A stretch of DNA of 56,689 bases from Ignavibacteriales bacterium CG18_big_fil_WC_8_21_14_2_50_31_20 (GTDB lineage Bacteria; Bacteroidota; Ignavibacteria; Ignavibacteriales; Melioribacteraceae). A model generated the notes under the pieces. That model had not been told where the DNA came from and did no database searches. It worked only from the letters and a program-made list of their open reading frames with translations. The position numbers and the translations under genes were made by a program. The stretch covers positions 1 through 56,689 of the forward strand of contig PCUD01000171.1 of assembly GCA_002786785.1 (NCBI GenBank), given 5' to 3'. This document shows positions 25,032 to 34,428 of this stretch, one piece after another; position 1 is the stretch's first letter; each line of letters begins with the position of its first letter.

Positions 25032-25934
25032 ATGTCACAAAATCGGAGAGAGTTTTTAAAAACATTTGCAGCTATTGGTGCTACTGCTGCAACTCTCACA
25101 GCTGTTACTCCAAAAGTAACAAAAGGCAAATCAACCCGTCCACTATCTCCCAATAGAAAGGGCGTTTTAGTTGATACAACGGTTTGCATTGGCTGTGGTA
25201 AATGTGAGTGGGCTTGCAAAACAGCCCATGATATCGAGCCAGGAAGCATTAATGATTACAACACTAAATTAACCGATAATTCACAAAGAAGACCATCGGA
25301 AAATGCTTTAACTGTTGTAAATCAAATAGATATTTCCAATGCAAATAGTGGTAAAATTAAATTACAATGCATGCATTGCGAACATCCAGCTTGCGAATCA
25401 GCTTGTATTGTTGGTGCAATAACAAAACAAGAAAATGGGGCTGTTACTTGGGATACCGATAAATGTATTGGTTGTAGATATTGTATGGTAGCATGTCCTT
25501 TCCAAATTCCAGCTTTTGAATACCATAAAGCACTAGATCCTAAAATTGTGAAATGCGATTTTTGCATTAATCGTACAACAGAAGGTAAGCTTCCAGCATG
25601 TGTTGAAATTTGTCCAGTTGGTACGTTAACTTATGGAACAAGAGACGAACTAGTTATTGAAGCAAAAAGAAGAATTGGCAAAGACCCTGATAAATACTTT
25701 AACCAAGTTTTTGGAGAATATGAGGTTGGTGGAACATCCTGGTTATATCTTGCTGATAAAAATTTGGTAGATGGAGTTTTCCCAAAATTAGGTACAAACC
25801 CTGCACCTGGTGTTTCAGAATCAATTCAACATGGATTATTTGCATATTTTGTACCACCAGTTGCATTATATGCACTTTTAGGTGGCGTTATGTGGCTTTC
25901 CAAAAACAAAGAAAAAAATGAAGGAGGCCACTAA
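25032..25934 (+). CDS. HybA-like Tat-exported 4Fe-4S protein
   Basis: This 300-residue periplasmic electron carrier has a Tat signal (NRREFLKTFAAIGATAATL, residues 4-22), then four Cys clusters of the dicluster ferredoxin type: CIGCGKCEWAC (52-62), CMHCEHPACESAC, CIGCRYCMVAC and CDFCIN ... CVEIC. That predicts up to four [4Fe-4S] clusters. A C-terminal TM helix (about 268-288, FAYFVPPVALYALLGGVMW) fixes it to the membrane, as in HybA of hydrogenase 2. Its partner is the NrfD-like protein encoded next, whose ATG overlaps this stop (TAATG). No hydrogenase subunit is present, so the electron source or sink is the multiheme cytochrome encoded downstream. Confidence 0.93.
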   Translation: MSQNRREFLKTFAAIGATAATLTAVTPKVTKGKSTRPLSPNRKGVLVDTTVCIGCGKCEWACKTAHDIEPGSINDYNTKLTDNSQRRPSENALTVVNQIDISNANSGKIKLQCMHCEHPACESACIVGAITKQENGAVTWDTDKCIGCRYCMVACPFQIPAFEYHKALDPKIVKCDFCINRTTEGKLPACVEICPVGTLTYGTRDELVIEAKRRIGKDPDKYFNQVFGEYEVGGTSWLYLADKNLVDGVFPKLGTNPAPGVSESIQHGLFAYFVPPVALYALLGGVMWLSKNKEKNEGGH

Positions 25935-27178
25935 TGGAACATAAATTTAAACCCGAACAAATGACAAAAAAATATTTCACGCCTTGGGTAATTGTCCTTG
26001 CTGCAATTGCATTAAATGGATTGGCATTTTTGGCAATGAGATTTTTCTTCGGAATTGGCTCAGTTACAAATTTAAATAACCAATTTCCTTGGGGAATTTG
26101 GATTGGATTAGATGTTGGTGCTGGGGTTGCACTTGCAGCGGGTGGATTTACCACTGCTGCACTTGGTCATATTATGCATCGCGATAAGTATGAGGTAATA
26201 ATTAGACCCGCTTTATTAACTGCAATGTTGGGCTACACTTTTGTTGCAATGGGTGTTTTTGTTGATATTGGTAGATGGTATTATATATGGCATCCACTTA
26301 TTATGTGGAATGGAAACTCTGCTCTTTTTGAAGTGGGTATTTGTGTAATGATTTACGTTTCTGTTTTATATATTGAATTTTTACCAATAGTTACAGAACG
26401 TTTTATTGGAAGAGTAAATCTTCCTGGATTCTTAAATCGCTTTAATCTTTTAGTTGATGGACTTTTGAGAAAATTGGACCGCGGACTCGATAAGACAATG
26501 TTTATCTTTATTATTGCAGGTGTTGTGCTTTCTTGCTTACATCAATCATCACTTGGAACATTAATGATTATTGCTGGACCAAAAATGCATCCTCTTTGGC
26601 AAACGCCAGTTCTACCTTTGCTTTTCCTATTATCAGCATTCTCGGTTGGTTTTCCTATGGTAATTATGGAATCGATTACAGCTTCAAAATCATTTGGATT
26701 AAAGCCAGAAACTGATGTACTTTCAAGTTTATCAAAATTTGTTGCACCTTTATTAGGCATTTATTTAGCCTTTAAAATTGGAGATATGTTCATTAGGGAA
26801 ACATTTGTTTATTTAGCAGAATTTAATTCAACAACTATTCTTTTTGGAATTGAATTAGTAGTTGGAGTAATTATTCCGCTAAGAATGTTTCTTTCCGAAG
26901 AAGTTCGTAATTCTGTTCCTGGATTATACATTGCCTCAATGCTTGTAATTTTTGGAGTTGTTATGAATAGGTTTAACAATTTTGTAACAGCATACAATCC
27001 TCCTTATGCCACAGAATCATATTTCCCATCAATTGGCGAAATCTCTGTTACATTAGGTTTTGTTGCACTTGAAATATTAATCTATCGGCTTTTCGTGAAA
27101 ATATTTCCAATTATTAGTGTTCCACTAAAAAATGTGGGGCTCAAAGCTAAATATGCAATTCGTGGAGGTTTGAAATGA
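25934..27178 (+). CDS. NrfD/HybB-like membrane quinone-linked subunit
   Basis: This 414-residue integral inner-membrane protein of the NrfD/HybB family has about ten TM helices and no heme motif. It resembles HybB over the whole length, with FPWGIWIGLDVGAGVALAAG near 53-72, RWYYIWHPLIMWNGNSALFE and LHQSSLGTLMII. Family members pass electrons between the menaquinone pool and a periplasmic Fe-S protein. The gene overlaps the Fe-S protein by 1 bp and the cytochrome by 4 bp (ATGA), so the three form a tightly coupled unit. Menaquinone synthesis genes lie 19 kb away in this window. Confidence 0.93.
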   Translation: MEHKFKPEQMTKKYFTPWVIVLAAIALNGLAFLAMRFFFGIGSVTNLNNQFPWGIWIGLDVGAGVALAAGGFTTAALGHIMHRDKYEVIIRPALLTAMLGYTFVAMGVFVDIGRWYYIWHPLIMWNGNSALFEVGICVMIYVSVLYIEFLPIVTERFIGRVNLPGFLNRFNLLVDGLLRKLDRGLDKTMFIFIIAGVVLSCLHQSSLGTLMIIAGPKMHPLWQTPVLPLLFLLSAFSVGFPMVIMESITASKSFGLKPETDVLSSLSKFVAPLLGIYLAFKIGDMFIRETFVYLAEFNSTTILFGIELVVGVIIPLRMFLSEEVRNSVPGLYIASMLVIFGVVMNRFNNFVTAYNPPYATESYFPSIGEISVTLGFVALEILIYRLFVKIFPIISVPLKNVGLKAKYAIRGGLK

Positions 27179-28302
27179 GGAAATTAATTTATTTAATATT
27201 GTTTGCATTTTTAACTACCACATTTGCTCAAAATAAATTATCAAAACTGCACTCTAAACAAAATTTAGAATGCACAACTTGTCACGAATGTGAAGTTCCT
27301 ACTAAAACAAATCCTTGCTTAGCTCTTTGCCCAAGGGATAAAAGTAAAGGAATATCAAACGTTTATAAATTGGAAAAAGCAGCTAAAGTATTTGAAATTA
27401 ACAATATAAAGGGCGAAAAAGATATTTATGCACCAGTTGTTTTTTCACATAAAGTGCATGCCGAAATGTCAGAAATGAATAACGGATGTATAACTTGCCA
27501 TCATTATAATCCACCTGGTGAAATAGTTAAATGTACTTTTTGTCACGAAGTTGATAGAAATAAAAGTACTATTAATATGCCAGATTTGAAATCGGCTTAT
27601 CATAGACAGTGTATGGATTGCCATAAAACTTGGGAAGAAAAGACAAAATGTGAAAATTGCCATACGTTAAATAACAATTATAAACCAGAAAATTCCGAAA
27701 GTTCAACAGTAAAAATAAATTTACCGTTAAAGCGTCCAATTACTAAAGTATATGAAACAGAAAAATATATAAAAGGAAAATTAGTATCGTTTCATCATAA
27801 CGATCATGTTGAATTATTTGGACTTGAGTGTACTAGTTGCCATAAAGATGAGTCTTGCCAATCATGTCATAATCAAAAATTGGATTTCAAAAAAACAATA
27901 GATACAACAAGACACAGTAGATGTGAATCTTGTCATAGTGCTGAAATCAAAAATCAATGTGCAAAATGTCATAGCGAAAAAGAAACTGCACCTTTTAATC
28001 ATTTTACAAATACTGGTTTTGACATAACAAAATATCACTCAAAAAATTCATGCAAGAGCTGTCATGCAAAAGCAGGTAATTTTTCTGGATTGAAAGCTCA
28101 GTGCCAAAGCTGCCATAAATGGAATGGAGATAATTTCGATCATTCAATAACTGGACTAAAATTAAGTGAAGATCATATTGACCTTGAGTGCAGCGATTGT
28201 CACGAAAACAATAATTATAAAAAACCAACTTGTTCAAGCTGTCACGATGAAGCAGAAGGTTTTATTGTTCCCCAAAAACTGCCTGGTGAAAAGGTAAATT
28301 AA
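27175..28302 (+). CDS. Exported 13-heme cytochrome c
   Basis: This 375-residue protein has a signal peptide (1-19, ending FAQ) and 13 CxxCH motifs by direct count, starting with CTTCH near residue 33 and ending with CSSCH near 359. Extra His residues (for example HKVHAEM, HHNDH, DHSITG) supply the second axial ligands, suggesting bis-His hemes of the cytochrome c3/c7 type. It is about 29 residues per heme, very compact. It is encoded between the NrfD-like protein and the heme kinase, and probably forms the periplasmic wire of the complex. The end acceptor is unknown; no outer-membrane porin is present here. Confidence 0.93.
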   Translation: MRKLIYLILFAFLTTTFAQNKLSKLHSKQNLECTTCHECEVPTKTNPCLALCPRDKSKGISNVYKLEKAAKVFEINNIKGEKDIYAPVVFSHKVHAEMSEMNNGCITCHHYNPPGEIVKCTFCHEVDRNKSTINMPDLKSAYHRQCMDCHKTWEEKTKCENCHTLNNNYKPENSESSTVKINLPLKRPITKVYETEKYIKGKLVSFHHNDHVELFGLECTSCHKDESCQSCHNQKLDFKKTIDTTRHSRCESCHSAEIKNQCAKCHSEKETAPFNHFTNTGFDITKYHSKNSCKSCHAKAGNFSGLKAQCQSCHKWNGDNFDHSITGLKLSEDHIDLECSDCHENNNYKKPTCSSCHDEAEGFIVPQKLPGEKVN

Positions 28303-30174
28303 ATGAAGATATTTAAAAAAATAGGAACAAGATTAATTTTAGCAGTTTCTTTTACTGTCATAATTATTATTGGAGTGTTTGCATATTTTAATATTGAATC
28401 TCACTCCAATAATTTAATTTCAGAAGTAGAAAGGCACGCAAATCAACTTAGTGAAACCGTTAAAAACACTATGCAATTTGATATGCTGTTAAATAACAGG
28501 GAGCATATTGCACGTGTAATTAAAACGGTTGCCAAAGAAGATGGAATTAAGTATATCCGAATTTTAAACAAAAAAGGTGAAATTATCTATTCTACAGATT
28601 CAACTCAACTTGGATTAATGTTAGATAAAAAAGCCGAAAGCTGTTATGCATGTCATTCCGAAAACGAACCATTACAAAAGCTTTCAATAAACGAGCGGAC
28701 AAGAATATTTAAATTAAATTCAGATTCTTCCAGCACGCTTGGCGTTATAAATCCAATTTATAATGAGCAAAGTTGTTGGAATGCCGATTGCCACGCTCAC
28801 TCTTCAGAACAAACAGTACTTGGTGTTTTAGATATTACTGTTGATCTTAAAGAAGTTGAGCGTTTAACAAATAATAGTAAAAGGGATGTTGCTCTATTTG
28901 CACTAATAGCAATTGTTGTAATTGCTATTATTTTAAGGGTTTTGGTGAAAATTTTAATTCAAAAGCCTGTTCGTGAATTGTTACAAGCTACAAATTATGT
29001 GGCAGTAGGAAATTTGAGCCATAGAATTAACTCCTCAAGAAAAGATGAAATTGGTAAGCTTGCAGATTCGTTTGATAATATGACTGTAAAACTTGCCGAA
29101 GCACGAATGCAACTCTTTCAGTCAGATAAAATGGCCTCAATTGGTCGCTTAGCTGCTGGGGTTGCTCATGAGATAAACAACCCGCTTACCGGTGTTTTAA
29201 CATACAGCAGTTTTTTATTAAAACGAGTTAAGAACAACCCAGAAATGAAAGCCGATTTGGAAGTAATTGTCAGAGAAACAAAAAGAAGTAGAGAAATAGT
29301 TAAAGGTTTGCTCGATTTTTCACGTCAATCTACACCTAAAAAAGGAACGGTTGAAATTGCAGAAGTAATAGACAACACATTAGCAGTTATTTCAAATCAA
29401 CTAAAAATAAACCATATAATTCTTGAAAAAAAATATGATAAAAAAATTCCGCAAATAATGGCTGACGCCAATCAAATTCAGCAGGTATTCTTAAACCTGT
29501 TAATTAATGCAATTGATGCAATTGGCAAAACTGGTGGAACAATTAGCATTACTACAAAAGAGATTTTTCTTTCCCCTTATGGAACATTTCAGATTAGAAA
29601 TGCAATGTGCCCAAACAGTCATTCTTTAATGGATGAAAAACATAAAATTGATGGTTTCCCCTCAATTAAATTAAAAGCTAAATCATCCCAAAATGAAGGA
29701 TTTATTAATTTGGACCCCATTTATGGAAAACATCAGCACCATTATGGAATTCAATTTAAGGAAAATGAAATTATTAATCTATTCTGCCCACAATGTGGTG
29801 TTAGCCTTTTGGATGAAAACAAAAAAAGTCCAACTTGTGGCGCACCAGTGTACAATTTAATTATTCCAGATAATGGCAAAGTTGAAGGCTGCACAAGGTT
29901 TAACTGCCATTGGCAAAAGTGGGATGCTGTTGATAGTGCTGGAGATATAAATTTTGTGGAAATAAAAATATCAGATACAGGTTCTGGAATTGATCCAAAA
30001 TTTTTGAACAAAATTTTTGAACCATTTTATTCCACTAAAGGGCAACAAGGTACTGGACTTGGGCTTTCAGTAATTTGGGGAATAATAAATAATCACAAGG
30101 GAAAAATTAGTGTTGATAGCACGTTAAACGAAGGGACAACTTTTACAATTCATCTACCGGTGTGTTATGAGTAA
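28303..30174 (+). CDS. Heme-motif sensor histidine kinase with Cys-rich ATPase insertion
   Basis: This 623-residue kinase has TM1 (about 9-27), a periplasmic sensor (about 30-195), TM2 (about 197-217), HAMP (about 218-270), HisKA with H289 in GVAHEINNPLTG, and an ATPase domain. The sensor holds one CYACH (114-118) and one CWNADCH (158-164, CX4CH), so covalent heme is likely. The ATPase domain is split: its N box (NLLINAIDAI) and the DTGSGID box are separated by about 125 extra residues (about 420-547), which hold six Cys (436, 495, 498, 512, 530, 535) and many His, resembling a zinc ribbon. GTGLGL is intact. The gene follows the cytochrome stop codon directly and overlaps the response regulator by 8 bp. 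Confidence 0.93.
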   Translation: MKIFKKIGTRLILAVSFTVIIIIGVFAYFNIESHSNNLISEVERHANQLSETVKNTMQFDMLLNNREHIARVIKTVAKEDGIKYIRILNKKGEIIYSTDSTQLGLMLDKKAESCYACHSENEPLQKLSINERTRIFKLNSDSSSTLGVINPIYNEQSCWNADCHAHSSEQTVLGVLDITVDLKEVERLTNNSKRDVALFALIAIVVIAIILRVLVKILIQKPVRELLQATNYVAVGNLSHRINSSRKDEIGKLADSFDNMTVKLAEARMQLFQSDKMASIGRLAAGVAHEINNPLTGVLTYSSFLLKRVKNNPEMKADLEVIVRETKRSREIVKGLLDFSRQSTPKKGTVEIAEVIDNTLAVISNQLKINHIILEKKYDKKIPQIMADANQIQQVFLNLLINAIDAIGKTGGTISITTKEIFLSPYGTFQIRNAMCPNSHSLMDEKHKIDGFPSIKLKAKSSQNEGFINLDPIYGKHQHHYGIQFKENEIINLFCPQCGVSLLDENKKSPTCGAPVYNLIIPDNGKVEGCTRFNCHWQKWDAVDSAGDINFVEIKISDTGSGIDPKFLNKIFEPFYSTKGQQGTGLGLSVIWGIINNHKGKISVDSTLNEGTTFTIHLPVCYE

Positions 30175-30964
30175 AAAGTATGACATATTAATAATTGATG
30201 ACGAAGAAGTAATCATTAACGCAATTAATATGATTGCAAAGTTTAATGAATACACAACCGCTTCGGCTACAAATGCAACAGAGGCATTAACTTTGTTGGA
30301 TGAAACATCTTTTAATTTGATAATAACAGATATTATGATGCCCAAAATGGACGGCTTTCAATTTTTAGAAATTGTAAATCGTAAAAAAATTAAAACACCA
30401 GTAATCATGACAACGGGATATTCAACATTAGAAAATGCCGTAAAAGCACTAAATTGTGGTGCAATTGCATTTGTCCCTAAACCATTTACTTTTGAAGAAT
30501 TAACATCTGTATTTAAGCGGGGCATTGAATATTCAAAAATTTCAAACAAGCTTTTCTCTCGTGGTAATTCAGATGATTTGTTGTCCATAATTCCATGTCC
30601 ACCCAAATATTACAGATTAGGATTTGATAGTTGGATGAATGAGGAATTTGAAGGGACTGTTAAGATTGGAGTAACCGATTTGTTTTTAAATTCGGTTGGA
30701 AGCCTTGATAATATTGATTTGATGAGTGTTGATGAAAATATTTATCAAGGAAACAGCGTCTTAAAAGTTGTCGATTCAGATGAATATATACACCAAGTTT
30801 TGTCGCCAATTAGTGGCAAAATAGTAAGTGTTAACGAAAAAGTTCTTGAAAACATAAATCTGTTAGCAAAGGATCCATATTTTGATGGCTGGATTTATAC
30901 TATAATTCCGTTTTCGCTGAAAGCTGAAATAAATAATTTAACATCATGTAGTTCAGATATTTAA
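30167..30964 (+). CDS. Response regulator fused to an H-protein-like domain
   Basis: This 265-residue protein has an intact receiver (1-125; acidic DD at 11-12, phospho-acceptor D55, T-loop and KPF) and no DNA-binding domain. Residues about 145-250 resemble the lipoyl H-protein of glycine cleavage, with WMNEEFEGTVKIGVTDL, SPISGKIVSVNE and DPYFDGWIYTI. In H protein a lysine lies eight residues before the Pro of the SPxSG turn; here that place is Glu (VDSDEYIHQVLSPISG), so lipoylation is not expected. The output is unknown; it may act by protein contact. It is encoded directly after the heme kinase, its likely phosphodonor. Confidence 0.9.
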   Translation: MSKKYDILIIDDEEVIINAINMIAKFNEYTTASATNATEALTLLDETSFNLIITDIMMPKMDGFQFLEIVNRKKIKTPVIMTTGYSTLENAVKALNCGAIAFVPKPFTFEELTSVFKRGIEYSKISNKLFSRGNSDDLLSIIPCPPKYYRLGFDSWMNEEFEGTVKIGVTDLFLNSVGSLDNIDLMSVDENIYQGNSVLKVVDSDEYIHQVLSPISGKIVSVNEKVLENINLLAKDPYFDGWIYTIIPFSLKAEINNLTSCSSDI

Positions 30965-30989
30965 AGTTTTAATTAATAAGGAGAAAAAA

Positions 30990-32153
30990 ATGGTACTATT
31001 TATTCTTGCAGTTTTACTTTTTGCTATTTCAGATTTAATTATTAGAACTGTTATAAGCAAAATGAAGGCAAAAAAAATTCGTGAAGAACGAGCTAATATT
31101 TTAAATGAAAGTTTAAATATTGATTTAAGCTCAACCGAAGCGAAATCATTAAAACGTGTTGAAATTGAAAATCCAAAAGCAAAAATACTTTGTGTGGATG
31201 ATGAAGCAATTATTTTGGATAGTTTTAGAAAAATACTTGTTCTTGATGGATATTCAGTTGACACAGTTGAAAATGGTAGAGAAGCTTTACAATTGTTGAA
31301 AACACATCATTACGATTTTCTTTTCACTGACTTAAAAATGCCAATTATGGATGGAGTTGAAGTAACTAAGGCCACCAAAGAATTGCGCCCAGATATTGAT
31401 GTAGTTATAATAACTGGTTTTGCATCAGTTGAAACAGCCGTTGAAACAATGAAATATGGTGCAATTGATTACATACAAAAACCATTTACTGAAGACGAAT
31501 TATTGGATTTTACGAAAAAAGCTTACATTAAAAGAGAAGCAAGAATTAGAAAAGAATTGAAACCTAAGGTACATATTTCACATTTACACAGCACTAATGA
31601 TTATAATTCTGGCGAATTTGCAATTCCTGGTGGCGTATTTATATCAAAAAATCATTGTTGGGTAAACATTGAAGCTGATGGAAATGTAAAAGCGGGGATT
31701 GATGATTTTGCAAAAAAAATAATTGGAAATATTGATGATATTGAAATGCCTAATTTGGGAATGAAAGCAAATAAAGGTTCGGTTCTTTTTAGCATTAGAC
31801 AAAAAAACAGAACTCTTTCTTTTATTTCACCAGTTAGCGGTGTAGTAACAAAAATAAACACAAAGCTAAAAGAAGATATAGATAGCATAAACATTACACC
31901 ATATGAAACTAATTGGATATGCTCAATTGATGCAGATAATTTGGATAATGAATTGCAAGATTTAAAAATTGGAAAAGCAGCTGTTGCCTTTTATCACAAA
32001 GAAATTGACAGATATACTGAGAAAATTACTGAGTTACGCTCAAATGACAAAGCAATTGACAAAGGGAAACCTCTATTTGTTGGCGAATTATCCGAATTGG
32101 ATGAATATAACTGGAATAATATTGTCAAAGAATTTATTTTATCTGAAAACTAA
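30990..32153 (+). CDS. Membrane-anchored response regulator with H-protein-like domain
   Basis: This 387-residue protein opens with a hydrophobic helix (2-22), then a charged linker, a receiver (about 65-180) with DD at 70-71 and D114, ITGFAS and KPF, then an H-protein-like domain (about 210-320; HCWVNIEADGNVKAGIDDF and SPVSGVVTKINTKL). The lipoyl position is again not a clear match: an Asn lies at the expected site and a Lys one residue before. A helical tail of about 60 residues follows. AAGGAG precedes the ATG. It is the second regulator of the pair and last gene of the operon. Receivers tied to the membrane are rare and suggest action on a membrane complex, such as the NrfD unit. Confidence 0.88.
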   Translation: MVLFILAVLLFAISDLIIRTVISKMKAKKIREERANILNESLNIDLSSTEAKSLKRVEIENPKAKILCVDDEAIILDSFRKILVLDGYSVDTVENGREALQLLKTHHYDFLFTDLKMPIMDGVEVTKATKELRPDIDVVIITGFASVETAVETMKYGAIDYIQKPFTEDELLDFTKKAYIKREARIRKELKPKVHISHLHSTNDYNSGEFAIPGGVFISKNHCWVNIEADGNVKAGIDDFAKKIIGNIDDIEMPNLGMKANKGSVLFSIRQKNRTLSFISPVSGVVTKINTKLKEDIDSINITPYETNWICSIDADNLDNELQDLKIGKAAVAFYHKEIDRYTEKITELRSNDKAIDKGKPLFVGELSELDEYNWNNIVKEFILSEN

Positions 32154-32259
32154 CATCTGCTTTTTATGATATTGAAGATGATGTCAAAACATCGTCTTCA
32201 ATGGTTAATTACAGAACAAATATTATCAAGTTTTGATTTGAGGTAAATGCAATATCAAA

Positions 32260-32292
32260 AAACCCCCAAGGGTTTTAAAACCTTGGAGGTTT
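32260..32292 (-). terminator. Terminator of the M13 peptidase gene
   Basis: AAACC-C-CCAAGG (32260-32271) pairs with CCTTGG-A-GGTTT (32281-32292) over 12 positions with one C-A mismatch. On the minus strand the stem ends in TTTTTT. It lies between the convergent regulator and peptidase genes. Confidence 0.75.
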
Positions 32293-32316
32293 AAAATTTC
32301 TGTTACGCTTAGAGAA

Positions 32317-34350
32317 TTACCAGATTTTAGCTAATTTATCTGCCTGTCTTCTCATTGGGTCCCCTTCTTTAACATCAAATGCTTCAAAGAAAGTTGGCAT
32401 ATTACTTAATGGTCCTAATACTCTTTGAACTCCAGGAGAATGTACATCTGTTTTAATTCTGAGTTTAAGTGCGTCTGGACGAATATTGTTTTTCCAAACT
32501 TGTGTCCAAGATAAAAAGAATCTTTGAGTTGGAGTAAACCCATCAATGATTTCATTGTTTTTAAATTGGTCAGAATTTTTAAAAGCATTATAAGAAACTG
32601 TTAATCCACCAAGATCAGCAACATTTTCACCTTGTGTTAACGCACCATTTACATGGAAAGTATCAATTGCAACGTATTCATTAAATTGGTCAATAATTAC
32701 TTTTACACGTTCGTCAAAATTTTTGCTATCCTCTGCAGTCCACCAATCGCGTATGTTTCCTTCAGCATCATATTGTTTGCCTTGATCATCAAATCCGTGA
32801 GTAATTTCGTGACCAATAACAGCGCCCATTGCACCATAATTTATTGCATCGTCAAGTTTGTAATTGTAAAATGGAAATTGCAGAATTGCAGCTGGGAAAA
32901 CTATTTCGTTTCGTGTAGGACTATAATAAGCATTTATAGTCTGAGGAGTCATGCCCCATTCCCAATCACGAATTGGTTTGTTAATTTTTGAAATCATATC
33001 TTGATGATCAAAATAGTTTGAGTTCATTATATTTTGGATATAGCTTTCTGAAACTTCTAAGCCACTGTAATCGCGCCATTTGTCTGGATAACCAATTTTA
33101 ACGCCAAATCCAGAAAGTTTTTTTAACGCTTCTTCTTTGGTTACTTCGGTCATCCATGTGTTGTTTTTAATACTTTCTCCCATTGAAATTTTTAATGTTT
33201 CAACAATTTTTTGTGCTCTTTCTTTTGCTGCGGGTGGAAAATATTTTGCAACATAAAGTTGACCAATAGCTTCGCCCATTACTCCGTTTGTTGCTGAAAG
33301 AACACGTTTCCAACGTGGACGGTCAACTTCTTGTCCGCTCATAAATTTGCCGTTAAAGCTAAAACTTTCTTCAACAAATTTATTATTTAGATAAGGAGCC
33401 ATTGAGTTAATTAAATTCCATTTTAAATATACTTTCCATTCATCAACCGAAACTTTATTCAATAATTCTGACACCCCTTCAATAAATTTGGGTTGATTAA
33501 CATCAATACTGCCAACATTACCAGCACCAACTTCATAGAGATATAGATTCCAAGCAAAGTTTGGTGATTTTGCGGCTATTTCTGCAACAGTCATTTTGTT
33601 GTAAGTTGCTTGAGGATTTCTATTTTCCAAACGTGTATTTGAAGCCTTTGCCAACTCAGTTTCAATATTCATAATTGTTTTAGCGCGTTCTTCTGAAACT
33701 TCGCACCCCATTAAATTGAACATGTTTTTAACATGGTCAGCATATTTTTCACGAATTTCTTTCGAACGTCCATCTTCATTTAAATAATAGTCTCTATCAG
33801 GAAGCCCAAGTCCACCTTGCCAAATTCCAGCAATTTCATTTTTACTATCTTTTGCATCGGCCGAGGAATAGAAAAAGAAAAGTGGACTTGTTGTGTATTG
33901 ATGCATGTGAGCAATTTCTTTCACTAAATCAATTTTATTGGAAATGGTATCAATTCTTTCCAATTCACCTTTTAATGGTGATAAGCCAAGCTCTTCAATT
34001 TTAGCAGTATCCATTCCAACTGAATAGAAAAAGCCTACTTTTTCAATAATTTCTTTTGGATTTGGTTTTGCTTTTGTAACAGCTTCATCAATAATGGCTT
34101 TTACTTGGTCATTTGTTTCCTCGCGTAAAATTGTAAATCCTCCCCAAATTGTTTGGTCTTCTGGAATTGGATTTTCTTTTAGCCAGTTGCCAACAGCATA
34201 ATGATAGAAATCATCTTGAGCTTTTACTGTAGTATCCATCATAGCTCTATCAAAGCCAACTAGCTCTTGTGCTTCTGATTTTGCACAACTGCTAAAAACG
34301 GTAAATGAAGCTGCCGCAATAGCAAGTGTTAAAAACAATAATTTTTTCAT
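32317..34350 (-). CDS. pepO: M13 family zinc metallopeptidase lipoprotein
   Basis: This 677-residue neprilysin/PepO-like endopeptidase is exported. The N-terminus is a lipoprotein signal with lipobox VFSSC, Cys22 being the acyl-accepting residue, so it is probably anchored to a membrane facing the periplasm or exterior. The zinc motif HEITH (514-518) follows GAVIGHE; the third ligand lies in ENVADLGG about 60 residues later, and CDxxxW-type end signals appear as NMPTFFEAFDV and RRQADKLAKIW. The N-terminal M13_N domain (about 35-420) is complete. It is a peptide-degrading enzyme of broad specificity; the natural substrate is unknown. AAGGAA precedes the ATG. Confidence 0.94.
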   Translation of the reverse strand: MKKLLFLTLAIAAASFTVFSSCAKSEAQELVGFDRAMMDTTVKAQDDFYHYAVGNWLKENPIPEDQTIWGGFTILREETNDQVKAIIDEAVTKAKPNPKEIIEKVGFFYSVGMDTAKIEELGLSPLKGELERIDTISNKIDLVKEIAHMHQYTTSPLFFFYSSADAKDSKNEIAGIWQGGLGLPDRDYYLNEDGRSKEIREKYADHVKNMFNLMGCEVSEERAKTIMNIETELAKASNTRLENRNPQATYNKMTVAEIAAKSPNFAWNLYLYEVGAGNVGSIDVNQPKFIEGVSELLNKVSVDEWKVYLKWNLINSMAPYLNNKFVEESFSFNGKFMSGQEVDRPRWKRVLSATNGVMGEAIGQLYVAKYFPPAAKERAQKIVETLKISMGESIKNNTWMTEVTKEEALKKLSGFGVKIGYPDKWRDYSGLEVSESYIQNIMNSNYFDHQDMISKINKPIRDWEWGMTPQTINAYYSPTRNEIVFPAAILQFPFYNYKLDDAINYGAMGAVIGHEITHGFDDQGKQYDAEGNIRDWWTAEDSKNFDERVKVIIDQFNEYVAIDTFHVNGALTQGENVADLGGLTVSYNAFKNSDQFKNNEIIDGFTPTQRFFLSWTQVWKNNIRPDALKLRIKTDVHSPGVQRVLGPLSNMPTFFEAFDVKEGDPMRRQADKLAKIW

Positions 34351-34428
34351 TTAATTTTCCTTATTTATTAATATAATTTAGCTATTGTTAGACGTGTTTG
34401 TATACCAAACGGTTCATCCATTTCAGCA

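Noticed and set aside
24669-27178. Hydrogenase 2 operon
   Set aside because: Only HybA- and HybB-like subunits are present; no large or small hydrogenase subunit with nickel-binding CxxC motifs is encoded.
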